A stretch of DNA of 64,000 nt from the NCBI RefSeq assembly GCF_024699275.1, contig NZ_JAILPX010000026.1:62001-126000 (forward strand), written 5' to 3'. The DNA is from Selenomonas sp. (lineage in GTDB: Bacteria > Bacillota_C > Negativicutes > Selenomonadales > Selenomonadaceae). How positions within the stretch are numbered: position 1 is the first letter of the stretch; each line of letters opens with the position of its first letter. The notes below the pieces were generated by a model that worked only from the letters and a program-made list of their open reading frames with translations, was not told where the DNA came from and searched no databases. Of this stretch, positions 36,565 through 45,124 are shown one piece after another. The position numbers and the translations under genes were made by a program.

Positions 36565-37038
36565 TCAATAACGCTGCCTGTCTTTTAAGGCTCGTTCCAC
36601 TTCCCGCTTAGCGGCCTTCTCATGCAGATCCTGCCGCTTGTCGTAATTGTGCTTACCAGAAGCCAAGGCCAGTTCCAGCTTAGCCTTGCCATTCTTGAAA
36701 TAAATCTTTAACGGCACCAGCGTAAAACCCTTTTCTCTCGTCTTCGCAAAGAGCTTGACAATTTCACTCTTATGCATCAGCAATTTCCGTGGCCGCAACG
36801 GATCGTGATTGAATATATTTCCCTGATCATAAGGAGAAACATGCATATTCTCCACGAAGATTTCCCCGTTTTTAATCATGGCATAGCTGTCCTTTAAGTT
36901 GGCCTTGCCCGCCCGCAGGGATTTTACCTCCGTACCTTGCAGGGCAAGTCCGGTTTCAAAGGTTTCATGGATGAAATAATCGTGACGCGCCTTGCGGTTT
37001 TCGCAGACGATCTTCATCCCGATATTCTTCTTGCCCAT
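36565..37038 (-). CDS. smpB: SsrA-binding protein SmpB
   Basis: 157 residues, normal length. It binds tmRNA and delivers it to stalled ribosomes. Conserved segments: [26 protein letters not shown] start, [16 protein letters not shown] (about 37-52), and a C-terminal basic helix ([20 protein letters not shown]) that reads the mRNA channel. The usual tmRNA gene is not visible in the window. Preceded by AGGTGAT. It is 16 bases after rnr, the gene order shared with Bacillus (secG-esterase-rnr-smpB). Confidence 0.96.
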   Translation of the reverse strand: MGKKNIGMKIVCENRKARHDYFIHETFETGLALQGTEVKSLRAGKANLKDSYAMIKNGEIFVENMHVSPYDQGNIFNHDPLRPRKLLMHKSEIVKLFAKTREKGFTLVPLKIYFKNGKAKLELALASGKHNYDKRQDLHEKAAKREVERALKDRQRY

Positions 37039-37054
37039 AGGATCACCTCAACTG

Positions 37055-39778
37055 TTATTTGCTATTGCCAGTACCGCCCTCGGTTTTACGATGAGGACGC
37101 GGCCGGCGGGAACCGCGGGACTTCTTGGCTTTCTCCTTCTCGGCCTTAGCTGCTGCCGAAGCCAGTTCCCGTTCCTTTTTCTCATGATAACCAGGAGGAT
37201 CCGGCCAAACGGCACTGTTAAGTCCCGTCACATAGACACGATGGTATCCTGCCTCCTTATCGCTGCGGCGTTCTTCCCGATTACGGCTGCGCCCGTCTCC
37301 GCGGAAGGAACCTGCCCCTGCACGGTTATCCTTATCCGCGCGCTCCGCCTTGCCCTGACGACGCTGGCGGTCCGTCTTAGCCTTACGGCCTTCCCCTTCT
37401 TGCTTTTGCGGCTGCGAAAGCTTCTCGCCGGAAGCACCACGTTTCTTGTGCCCATGACGTTTCTTGCCGTTTCTTTGCTCTTTTTGCTTATCTTCTTCTT
37501 CCGTCAGCATGGGTTCTGCAATCAGTTCATCTTCCAGCAAAGGCTTGTTCTGCTTTTTATTGCGCGCAATTTTAGGCTTCTTATCGCCCTTGCCCTTCTT
37601 GCTGCCATTGCTCTTTTGGGCAGGCTTTTCCGGCACATACTGGCCATTATCTTTTAACACAAAATCCAAATTCCGTTCCTCCACATTGGCCCGCGCCAGA
37701 ATTACCGCAACTTCATCCCCCAACCGATACTGCGTGCGGGTGCGCTCACCAATCATTGCATATTGTTCTTCCACATATTCGTAATAATCGTTGGTCATGG
37801 TGGATACATGTACCAAGCCCTCTACACCGTTATCCAATTCCACAAAGATACCAAAGGCCGTAACCCCACTGATAACCCCAGTGAATTCTTCCCCCACGAA
37901 CTGGGCCATGTATTCAATTTTCTTCATGTCCGTGGTTTCCCGTTCCGCCTCGATTGCTACCCGTTCCCGCTGGGAAGTATGGTCAGCAATCTCGGGCAGG
38001 ACAGCCTTTAATTTAATCTGTCGCTCCTTAGGCAGAGAACCTGTGGCAAAGGTTTCCCGCAAGAGCCGGTGTACAATCAAATCCGGATAGCGGCGAATCG
38101 GCGATGTAAAGTGAGTATAATAGCGGGCGGCAAGACCAAAGTGACCTAAACTCAACTCACTATAACGAGCCTGCTGCATGGACCGCAGGGACACCGTGCT
38201 GATGATCTTTTCCTCTGGGCGGCCCTCCACCTTTTCCAGCACCTTCTGCACATCCATCGGCTGAATCTGGCCAGCCTCATCCCGTTTCACGTATAGACCA
38301 AACGTAGCCAGCAAATTATTGAGGCGTTCGATTTTTTCCTCCGAGGGCTGCTCATGAACCCGATACATAAAGGGCAGATTCTTCGTGTCCATATGGCGGG
38401 CCACCGTCTCATTGGCAATGAGCATACATTCTTCAATGATGGATTCAGCCAATGAACCTTCCCTTTTAATAAGGGCCACAGGATGACCCTTTTCATCCAG
38501 TTTGACCTTCACTTCTGGCAAGTCAAAATCAATAGACCCGCGACGATGGCGCTTAGCTTTAAGTACGCCCCGCAGTTCTGCCAGCGTTTTCAGCATAGGC
38601 AGGATATCCTCATTATCCGCTACAAAAGGCGCTTCTTTATCCACCAGTACTTTGTTGACAATATTATAGGTCAGACGCCGATAAACATGAATCACCGTCG
38701 GCAATATCTCATAATGAAGGACTTCCCCTTCCGGGCTTATCTGCATCTCACAGGCCATGGACAGGCGGTCAACCCCTGCATTCAAACTGCAGATGCCATT
38801 GGATAGTTCCTTCGGCAGCATAGGAATTACCCGGTCGACCAGATAAACGCTGGTTCCGCGGGCATAAGCCTCCCGGTCCAGTGGCGCATGCTCCCGCACA
38901 TAATGACTCACATCCGCGATATAGACCCCCAGAAAGAACGAACCATCCGGATTTCTGCGGGCATAGACTCCATCGTCCAAATCCTTGGAATCCTCGCCAT
39001 CCACCGTAACAATCTGTAAATCCCGGCGATCTGCCCGGCCAGCATATTCCTCTGGGTCCGGTTCCGTTTCCGTAGCCGCAGCTTCTGCCTGCACATCCTC
39101 GGGAAAACTTTCCGACAACTCATATTGACGCATGACGGAAAGCACATCGACGCCAGGATCGCCCACTTTGCCCAATACTTCGATGACTTCGCCCTCTGCA
39201 CTACGGCGGCCACTGGGCCATTTCGTGATTTTCACCACGACCTTGCTGCCCGTCTTTGCCCCCTTGAAATTCTTCTTCGCCACAAAGATATCCTGAGTCA
39301 GTTTGACATTATCCGGTGTCACAAAACCGAAGGTCTTGCTGCGTTCAAAAGTGCCTACGATTTTCTCGTTGGCCCGCTCCATAATGCGGATAATCTCCCC
39401 TTCCCGGGAGCGCCCTTCTTCCTGAGCAGGCATAACTCGGGCTACCACCCGGTCGCCATTCATGGCAGAGCCCACGGCATTGGCCGGTACAAACACATCC
39501 GTTTCCGCTTCCGTTTCCCGCACATCGGGAATGATAAAGCCAAATCCCTTGGCGGTCATGGAAATGCGGCCCACCACTAAATGCATACGGCTGGGCACCC
39601 CATATAGGTCACTGCGATTCTTGATAATCGCACCTTCCTCTTCCAGCTCTTCCAGGGCGCCAGCAAAGTCCACCAGTTCTTCATCCGTCAGGCCCAATGC
39701 TTCGCCTAAATCTTCTTCTGCCAAGGGCTTATAAGCCTCATTGCGCATATAGGCGATAATTCGCTCTTTTAAGTCCAT
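37055..39778 (-). CDS. rnr: Ribonuclease R with a long basic C-terminal tail
   Basis: 907 residues, about 200 more than the core enzyme. Domains in order: N-terminal helix-turn-helix/cold-shock region (1-230), RNB catalytic domain with the acidic DGEDSKDLDDGVYA cluster near 265, and an S1 domain ending near 710. The last 197 residues are low-complexity and rich in Lys, Arg, Glu and Gly. Inside them is a distinct non-repetitive segment, GYHRVYVTGLNSAVWPDPPG (around 844-863). The enzyme degrades structured RNA 3' to 5' and works with SmpB-tmRNA. AAGGAG precedes ATG. Confidence 0.95.
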   Translation of the reverse strand: MDLKERIIAYMRNEAYKPLAEEDLGEALGLTDEELVDFAGALEELEEEGAIIKNRSDLYGVPSRMHLVVGRISMTAKGFGFIIPDVRETEAETDVFVPANAVGSAMNGDRVVARVMPAQEEGRSREGEIIRIMERANEKIVGTFERSKTFGFVTPDNVKLTQDIFVAKKNFKGAKTGSKVVVKITKWPSGRRSAEGEVIEVLGKVGDPGVDVLSVMRQYELSESFPEDVQAEAAATETEPDPEEYAGRADRRDLQIVTVDGEDSKDLDDGVYARRNPDGSFFLGVYIADVSHYVREHAPLDREAYARGTSVYLVDRVIPMLPKELSNGICSLNAGVDRLSMACEMQISPEGEVLHYEILPTVIHVYRRLTYNIVNKVLVDKEAPFVADNEDILPMLKTLAELRGVLKAKRHRRGSIDFDLPEVKVKLDEKGHPVALIKREGSLAESIIEECMLIANETVARHMDTKNLPFMYRVHEQPSEEKIERLNNLLATFGLYVKRDEAGQIQPMDVQKVLEKVEGRPEEKIISTVSLRSMQQARYSELSLGHFGLAARYYTHFTSPIRRYPDLIVHRLLRETFATGSLPKERQIKLKAVLPEIADHTSQRERVAIEAERETTDMKKIEYMAQFVGEEFTGVISGVTAFGIFVELDNGVEGLVHVSTMTNDYYEYVEEQYAMIGERTRTQYRLGDEVAVILARANVEERNLDFVLKDNGQYVPEKPAQKSNGSKKGKGDKKPKIARNKKQNKPLLEDELIAEPMLTEEEDKQKEQRNGKKRHGHKKRGASGEKLSQPQKQEGEGRKAKTDRQRRQGKAERADKDNRAGAGSFRGDGRSRNREERRSDKEAGYHRVYVTGLNSAVWPDPPGYHEKKERELASAAAKAEKEKAKKSRGSRRPRPHRKTEGGTGNSK

Positions 39779-39803
39779 ATTTTCTCCTTACAAATATCTC
39801 GAT

Positions 39804-40547
39804 TTACCTGCTCGCATTTTGCAGGAAGGCCGCAGCCTCTTCAAAAACCTTCTCCCGTTCGCTGGCCAAAGGCAGTAAATGCCCCGATTCCTCCAGCCAG
39901 ACAATTCGCGCCTGCCCCTTCACATGGGACAGAATATAATCCGCACTGACCGGTGCGGCCGTATGATCATCACGACTATGCATGATGAGCAGCGGCGCCA
40001 TCACTTCCTCGATGGCGCTCTTCGTCTTTTCGATAACCTCAACCAATTCATGGATAGATACCAAGGGCATTTTCCGATAGGTGTTGTTGGCCGCAGGCGG
40101 CACATTCTTGAGCCGACGTCTGGCCTTCGGCACATAACCTCCATAACAAGCCTCTCGCGGAGGTAATGCTGCCAGCCCGCGCTCCTCGGGAATGAATATG
40201 GGAGCAGCCAATGTCACCACATGTGAAACGACTTCTTCCGTGGAAAGCAACAGCGCAAAGAGTCCCCCCATAGAATGACCAATAACGGAAATATCCGCAC
40301 AAAAACCGGAAAGCACGGCATATCCATCCCGCACCGAGTCCATCCAGTCTTCCCAGGTCATATGACTCATATCCTCCACAGTAGTACCATGACCTGCCAG
40401 CCGCACCCCCAGTACCGTAAACCCCTGCTTATTCAAATGCTCGCCCAACAGCAAAAGTTCAGCAGGCAACCCCGTAAAGCCGTGAATAAGGAGCACACCT
40501 TTTTCCCCGCCGGGCATAAAGAAGGGCTCTGCTCCCGGTAATATCAT
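39804..40547 (-). CDS. Carboxylesterase / alpha-beta hydrolase (Est30/YvaK-like)
   Basis: 247 residues. The alpha/beta-hydrolase pattern is clear: oxyanion loop LLIHGFTGLP (about 19-28), nucleophile Ser in VIGHSMGG (about 88-95), acid Asp in HSRDDHTA and His in EESGHLLPL near the C-terminus. It belongs with the small thermostable monoacylglycerol lipase/carboxylesterases that sit between secG and rnr in many Firmicutes. The physiological substrate is not known. It starts 62 bases after secG, with a stem-loop in between. Confidence 0.88.
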   Translation of the reverse strand: MILPGAEPFFMPGGEKGVLLIHGFTGLPAELLLLGEHLNKQGFTVLGVRLAGHGTTVEDMSHMTWEDWMDSVRDGYAVLSGFCADISVIGHSMGGLFALLLSTEEVVSHVVTLAAPIFIPEERGLAALPPREACYGGYVPKARRRLKNVPPAANNTYRKMPLVSIHELVEVIEKTKSAIEEVMAPLLIMHSRDDHTAAPVSADYILSHVKGQARIVWLEESGHLLPLASEREKVFEEAAAFLQNASR

Positions 40548-40568
40548 CCTTCCACCCCCATAAGCGAA

Positions 40569-40602
40569 AATATCCCTGCTCCGCTTAGAGAACAGGGATA
40601 TT
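40569..40602 (-). terminator. Attenuator-like stem-loop between secG and the esterase
   Basis: AATATCCCTG (40569-40578) / CAGGGATATT (40593-40602), followed by ATTTTCGC on the minus strand. The T run is short, so it may only reduce read-through from secG. Confidence 0.6.
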
Positions 40603-40609
40603 GCCGTTA

Positions 40610-40837
40610 TTAGCTTGTCATTTTGGCAATCACCATGGTGATAATGGCAAACAAGATGGCAAGCACCACCGTCACCCGCGCCAGCAGAGCGTCCATCCCC
40701 CGGGCTTTACCGGAGAACACGGTGTCAGCACCGCCGCCCATGCCGCCCATACCGGCGGACTTTGCTTCCTGTCCCAGTACCGATGCGATGAGGCCAATGG
40801 CCACCAACGCATCAATTATCATCAAAACGGTAAGCAT
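40610..40837 (-). CDS. secG: Protein translocase subunit SecG
   Basis: 75 residues with two membrane helices (3-21 and 53-72) joined by a glycine-rich loop (GMGGMGGGADTVFSG) typical of SecG. It assists SecYEG protein export. GGGAGG precedes ATG at the right distance. First gene of secG-esterase-rnr-smpB; the conserved neighbourhood supports the call. Confidence 0.93.
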   Translation of the reverse strand: MLTVLMIIDALVAIGLIASVLGQEAKSAGMGGMGGGADTVFSGKARGMDALLARVTVVLAILFAIITMVIAKMTS

Positions 40838-40977
40838 TTGATAAGCCTCCCTTTAATTACAGTCTCCACTCAATAGTAACATAAATTTGACCTGTTCCGC
40901 AAGTTTTTTCGCAGTAAATCCCCGAAAACAGCAGCTCTTTTCCTGACTGCCGGGCACCTGCAATTATCCCTAACAAA

Positions 40978-41010
40978 AAATCCTCATTTCCCAAGAGGAA
41001 ACAAGGATTT
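40978..41010 (-). terminator. Terminator of the tRNA-Arg(ACG) gene
   Basis: AAATCCT (40978-40984) / AGGATTT (41004-41010) with an inner TTTCC/GGAAA stem, followed by six T on the minus strand. Confidence 0.8.
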
Positions 41011-41022
41011 ATCATTTCAATA

Positions 41023-41100
41023 TGGTGACCCAGGAGGGACTCGAACCCCCGACCCTTTGATTCGTAGTCAAATACTCTAATCCAACTGAGCTACTGAGTC
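41023..41100 (-). tRNA. tRNA-Arg (anticodon ACG)
   Basis: The minus strand folds as a cloverleaf: acceptor GACTCAG/CTGGGTC, D arm GCTC...GAGT, anticodon stem TTTGA/TCAAA with loop CTACGAA (ACG at 41063-41065), T arm with GGTTCGAGTCC, and encoded CCA (41023-41025). ACG becomes ICG after deamination and reads CGU, CGC and CGA. Confidence 0.96.
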
Positions 41101-41172
41101 ATTGGCTAACTGCTTTCGCAATCAACAAAAACTATTATAGCGGTTACGAAAGCATCTGTCAACACTTTTTTA

Positions 41173-42669
41173 TCAATCTTCTAAAGTCATTCCGGCTTCA
41201 AACTCTACGTCTTGCTCATCCTGTTTATTAATCAGGCGATTCAGCAGCGGCACCGTAATAGCCATAACAGCCGTTACCCCCAGCGTTACAATACCAATCT
41301 GGGTGAACACATCCGAGTACACCCCCAAGGTAAGCACTGGATCCGTAACATCCTTAGGCACAGCAGTGAGACTTGCCACCCAACCGCCAATAATGGAAGA
41401 GATTGCTGTCGTCAGGAACCATGCCCCCATCAAGAAGCCAATCAGTTTCTGCGGCACCAGCTTAGAAATCATGGACAAGCCCAAACCACTGATTAACAGT
41501 TCGCCAATAGAACTCAGGAAATAAGAGCCCACCAGCCACCAGGCAGAAACAATACCTGCCTCATTGGCAAATCGTGCCGAGGAACCCACCAACAGGAAGG
41601 AACCCGCAGTCAGAAGCATGCCCAGGGCGAACTTAGCCGGCATGGACAAATCCTTGCCCTGACTGCCAAAACGAGAGTAAAGGAAAGCCAAGATTGGGCT
41701 GGCCAGCATAATCCAGAACGGATTAAGGGTCTGGAACACCTGCGCATCCGGGATGGCAATCCCCATAATGCTATGTTCCACATTCTTGATGGCAAAGAAA
41801 TTCAGAGAAGTAGGCATCTGGTTGTACAACGTGAAGAACACAATGGCCTCCACAATCAAAATCATCGCCGCAATCATATGACTGCGGGTAGCACCGGAAG
41901 ACTGAATGATCATTTTGATGAAAACGCCATATACAAAAATACCGATAATCAGCAGCAGCCAATGCGCTACAGACAGATGACTGAGCAGCCAGCTGGAAAT
42001 GAACGTCATGACGATGACACCGGCAATGGTTACCGCCAGCTTGGTGATGGACAATTTTTCAGCCCCGGCAGCAGAGTCAATTCCCCGTACCAGATGACGG
42101 AAACTGAGAAATCCACCGATTGCCAGCACCAAACCCATGGCACAGATCATGAAGCCCAAATCCAGGCCATACTTAGCACCGATAATCGGCACCAGCAGCA
42201 TGGAAATAAACGAACCAATGTTTACCGCCATATAGTACATGGTAAATGCACTATCCAATTCTTCCTCTGCGCCTTCATAAAGCTTCGATAACAGCGAAGA
42301 CGGATTGGCCTTGAAGATACCATTACCACAGGCAATAGCACCTAATGCCAGGAAGACCAGGTCTTTATTGGTTCCCGATATCCCCATCATGAAGTAGCCA
42401 ATCATCAGGACCACTGCGCCCAATGTAATGGTGCGCTGGGTTCCCAATACCTTATCTCCTAAAAAGCCGCCAATGGATACATAACCGTATACCATAGCGC
42501 TAAAAGCACCAAACACCACGAAGGATTCTGCATCTTCCATGCCCAGGCTTCTCACAAAGAATCCTGCCAACACGGCCTGCAGCCCGTAAAAGCCGAACCG
42601 TTCCCAAAATTCCAGGAAGAAAAGCATATTGAATGCCTTTTTACGGTTTACCGGTTGCGTTCCCACCAT
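41173..42669 (-). CDS. POT-family proton-dependent oligopeptide transporter
   Basis: 498 residues with about fourteen membrane segments. The proton-coupling signature EFWERFGFYG (about 18-27) and the PTR2 block GNGIFKANPSSLLSKLY (about 133-149) are present, as is FTMYYMAVNIGSF (about 159-171). It takes up di- and tripeptides, as in DtpA-like proteins. ATG at 42669 follows AGGAG; a TATAAT box at 42740-42745 on the minus strand lies 70 bases upstream. The upstream intergenic region is rich in palindromes. Confidence 0.92.
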   Translation of the reverse strand: MVGTQPVNRKKAFNMLFFLEFWERFGFYGLQAVLAGFFVRSLGMEDAESFVVFGAFSAMVYGYVSIGGFLGDKVLGTQRTITLGAVVLMIGYFMMGISGTNKDLVFLALGAIACGNGIFKANPSSLLSKLYEGAEEELDSAFTMYYMAVNIGSFISMLLVPIIGAKYGLDLGFMICAMGLVLAIGGFLSFRHLVRGIDSAAGAEKLSITKLAVTIAGVIVMTFISSWLLSHLSVAHWLLLIIGIFVYGVFIKMIIQSSGATRSHMIAAMILIVEAIVFFTLYNQMPTSLNFFAIKNVEHSIMGIAIPDAQVFQTLNPFWIMLASPILAFLYSRFGSQGKDLSMPAKFALGMLLTAGSFLLVGSSARFANEAGIVSAWWLVGSYFLSSIGELLISGLGLSMISKLVPQKLIGFLMGAWFLTTAISSIIGGWVASLTAVPKDVTDPVLTLGVYSDVFTQIGIVTLGVTAVMAITVPLLNRLINKQDEQDVEFEAGMTLED

Positions 42670-43082
42670 AAAACATTCTCCTAACTTCTTACAAAATACA
42701 CACATCAAACCACAAACGATATGTTTTTTACGAGTAGACATTATACCATAAATATCAGTATCTGAAAACCAATACAAATTGCAAATACTGTTACATAGAT
42801 AACTGTACAGTTTCCCCTTCTATTTTTCAAAGACATATGTCCTTTATGGCATTTATTGTGAAGAATTAATCCGTATTTATCTCTCATTAAAGTACATTAT
42901 GTTATAAAATTAACACAAAAAAAAGCATACGTATGTAATTTCGTATTTTCGCCATGACAACAGCCTAAAAAGTCCACGATATGTATACACACATCCCACA
43001 TTAAAATTGACATTTAGAGCATATTTGTTACAATAATAGCGGATAATTAGTGCTCACTTTACAGAGAAAGAAAGGTTTGAAT
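42670..43082. promoter_or_regulatory. 413-base palindrome-rich control region
   Basis: No coding sequence. It holds three perfect palindromes: AACTGTACAGTT (42801-42812), GACATATGTC (42832-42841) and CATACGTATG (42926-42935). ACGATATGT is repeated at 42716 and 42976. It carries a minus-strand -10 box for the peptide transporter (42740-42745) and a plus-strand promoter for the gene at 43083, TTGACA (43007-43012), 16-base spacer, TACAAT (43029-43034). Confidence 0.5.
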
Positions 43083-43475
43083 ATGATGTATATCGTTACC
43101 TGCCTGATAACCACAGAGGAGAATAACGAATTCTCCATTATCGGCGCTACTGCCGACAAAAAAAGCGCCGCCGCCATGGCAGCAGAAATTTACAAGGACT
43201 ATAACAAGGTCGCATCCTTCCAGAATATTGAGATGATTACAGAATGGCTCGCCACACGCAGCAGCTATTCCTTCCGCAAGGACAAAAGTCATCGCCTGCA
43301 GCTGGCCATAACAGAAGTCAATGAAAAGAATACCGCACCGGATAAACAGATAGTATTCTCCGCCGCCGCTGAACAGGATGAACTCATGCGCAAGGTCAGC
43401 GAAGCCCTCTTCGAAGGCAAGCACACCGCCCAACAGGCAGGTGACGGAAACACAGCCACCTGCCCCTTGAACTAA
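43083..43475 (+). CDS. Cytoplasmic protein of unknown function
   Basis: 130 residues. It begins MMYIVTCLITTEENNEFSII, then has an Ala/Lys-rich helical region and an acidic helix near the C-terminus (EQDELMRKVSEALFEG). There is no signal peptide, membrane segment or recognised domain. A near-consensus promoter (TTGACA, 16-base spacer, TACAAT) and an AAAGG ribosome site support a real, expressed gene. It is divergent from the peptide transporter and ends before the tRNA-Arg(CCT) terminator. Confidence 0.6.
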   Translation: MMYIVTCLITTEENNEFSIIGATADKKSAAAMAAEIYKDYNKVASFQNIEMITEWLATRSSYSFRKDKSHRLQLAITEVNEKNTAPDKQIVFSAAAEQDELMRKVSEALFEGKHTAQQAGDGNTATCPLN

Positions 43476-43533
43476 ACGCATCTCCATCCGTTCCACCGAT
43501 TCCAGCACCAAAAACAACAGGCAGAAAAAACTA

Positions 43534-43579
43534 AGCCCGGTAATGGACAGTATCGTAAAATACTGCCCATTACCGGGCT
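43534..43579 (-). terminator. Terminator of the tRNA-Arg(CCT) gene
   Basis: Arms AGCCCGGTAATGG (from 43534) and CCATTACCGGGCT (to 43579) with an inner CAGTAT/ATACTG stem, followed by TTAGTTTTTT on the minus strand. It may also stop the plus-strand gene at 43083. Confidence 0.85.
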
Positions 43580-43596
43580 ATCTCGTATGCAAAATC

Positions 43597-43673
43597 TGGT
43601 GCGATTGGCGCGATTCGAACGCGCGACCTGCCGCTTAGGAGGCGGACGCTCTATCCAACTGAGCTACAACCGC
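43597..43673 (-). tRNA. tRNA-Arg (anticodon CCT)
   Basis: Cloverleaf on the minus strand: acceptor GCGGTTG/CAATCGC (one G-U), D arm GCTC...GAGC, anticodon loop CTCCTAA (CCT at 43637-43639), T arm GCGCG/CGCGC around TTCGAAT, and encoded CCA (43597-43599). It reads AGG codons. Confidence 0.96.
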
Positions 43674-43707
43674 AACACTACAAGTATAACAGAAAATACG
43701 TCAAATG

Positions 43708-43739
43708 AAAAGCCTTGCCGCAAAATCAGCAAGGCTTTT
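43708..43739 (-). terminator. murA terminator
   Basis: AAAAGCCTTGC (43708-43718) / GCAAGGCTTTT (43729-43739), directly after the murA stop codon. Confidence 0.75.
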
Positions 43740-43741
43740 TC

Positions 43742-45007
43742 TTAGGACTCCCGGCGACAGATATCTGCACCTAATCCCACTAATTTATCCACCAGATTAT
43801 CATAGCCACGATCGATATGGTGGATGTAACCCACCTGGGTTTCTCCCTCGGCCACTAAGCCAGCCAAAACCATAGCCGCTCCCGCTCGCAGGTCAGTTGC
43901 TTTCACCTGACACCCCGTAAGAGTCTCGACCCCTTCCACCACAGAGGTCCGTCCATCAATCTTGATGTGAGATCCCATGCGTTTAAGCTCATCCACATGC
44001 ATGAAGCGGTTTTCAAAAACCGTTTCCGTCACCATGCCAGTGCCCTCGGAAATAGCTAGCATGGCCATGAACTGGGCCTGCATATCCGTTGGAAAGCCGG
44101 GATAAGGCATGGTCTTGATATCCACAGCCTTAGTGCGTTTAGCACAGGTAACCCGGATGCCATCCACGTCCTCTTCAATGGTCACCCCTGCTTCCTTAAG
44201 CTTGGCAATAACCGGCTTCAGATGTTCACTGATGGCGTTTTCGATATAGACATCCCCCTGAGTCATGGCAGCAGCTACCATATAGGTACCCGCTTCAATG
44301 CGGTCAGGAATGATGGTATAATCCCGTCCTACCAGTTTGGGCATGCCCTCAATCTTAATCACATTCGTACCTGCACCGCGAATCTTTGCCCCCATCACAT
44401 TGAGGTAATTGGCCAAATCCACGATTTCCGGCTCCTGCGCCGGATTTTCCAGCACCGTAACGCCCTCTGCCATGGAGGCTGCCATCAAGATATTCTCCGT
44501 AGCACCGACGCTGGGGAAATCCAAATAAATTTTTGCGCCCTTGAGGCCCTCAGGAGCCGTAGCCTCAATAAAGCCATGCCCAATCCTGATTTTAGCGCCT
44601 AAAGCTTCAAAGCCCTTCAAATGCAAATCAATGGGACGGGTGCCAATGGCACAACCACCGGGCAGCGAAATCTTCGCCTGACCACAGCGGGCCAAAAGCG
44701 GCCCCATAATCAAGAAGGAAGCCCGCATCTTACGCACCAGGTCATAGGGTGCCTCGCAACTGCCGATTACCGTACTATCCACATGCAGCTGATGTTTTTC
44801 CGCATCGAATTCCGCCCGTACGCCTAATTTATTCAAAACCTCGGTAATGGTATGTACATCCTCCAGAGCTGGGACTTCATCCAACAGGCTGGCCTGTTCC
44901 TGCCCCAAAAGGGTAGCCGCAATAATAGGCAAAACCGCATTCTTGGCCCCGCTGATTTTTACATGTCCCTTAAGTGGACGCCCCCCGTGTATAATCAACT
45001 TTTCCAT
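43742..45007 (-). CDS. murA: UDP-N-acetylglucosamine 1-carboxyvinyltransferase
   Basis: 421 residues. It catalyses the first committed step of peptidoglycan synthesis, adding enolpyruvyl from PEP to UDP-GlcNAc. The fosfomycin-target cysteine is present (C119 in [15 protein letters not shown]). N-terminal [15 protein letters not shown] matches the family. ATG at 45007 (MEKLIIHGG) is preferred for its AGGAGG site. It follows the SpoIVB-type protease gene by 117 bases and ends in its own terminator. Confidence 0.96.
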   Translation of the reverse strand: MEKLIIHGGRPLKGHVKISGAKNAVLPIIAATLLGQEQASLLDEVPALEDVHTITEVLNKLGVRAEFDAEKHQLHVDSTVIGSCEAPYDLVRKMRASFLIMGPLLARCGQAKISLPGGCAIGTRPIDLHLKGFEALGAKIRIGHGFIEATAPEGLKGAKIYLDFPSVGATENILMAASMAEGVTVLENPAQEPEIVDLANYLNVMGAKIRGAGTNVIKIEGMPKLVGRDYTIIPDRIEAGTYMVAAAMTQGDVYIENAISEHLKPVIAKLKEAGVTIEEDVDGIRVTCAKRTKAVDIKTMPYPGFPTDMQAQFMAMLAISEGTGMVTETVFENRFMHVDELKRMGSHIKIDGRTSVVEGVETLTGCQVKATDLRAGAAMVLAGLVAEGETQVGYIHHIDRGYDNLVDKLVGLGADICRRES

Positions 45008-45124
45008 TAAGTTCCTTATCCTCCTAGTAGTCATGCTCTCTAAAAAGCACCAACCAATAGTTTACCATTAACCGTAAGGCTTTACAATAGGTTAGTTTTA
45101 CTTTTACGCGGAAGCATTTTCCCC

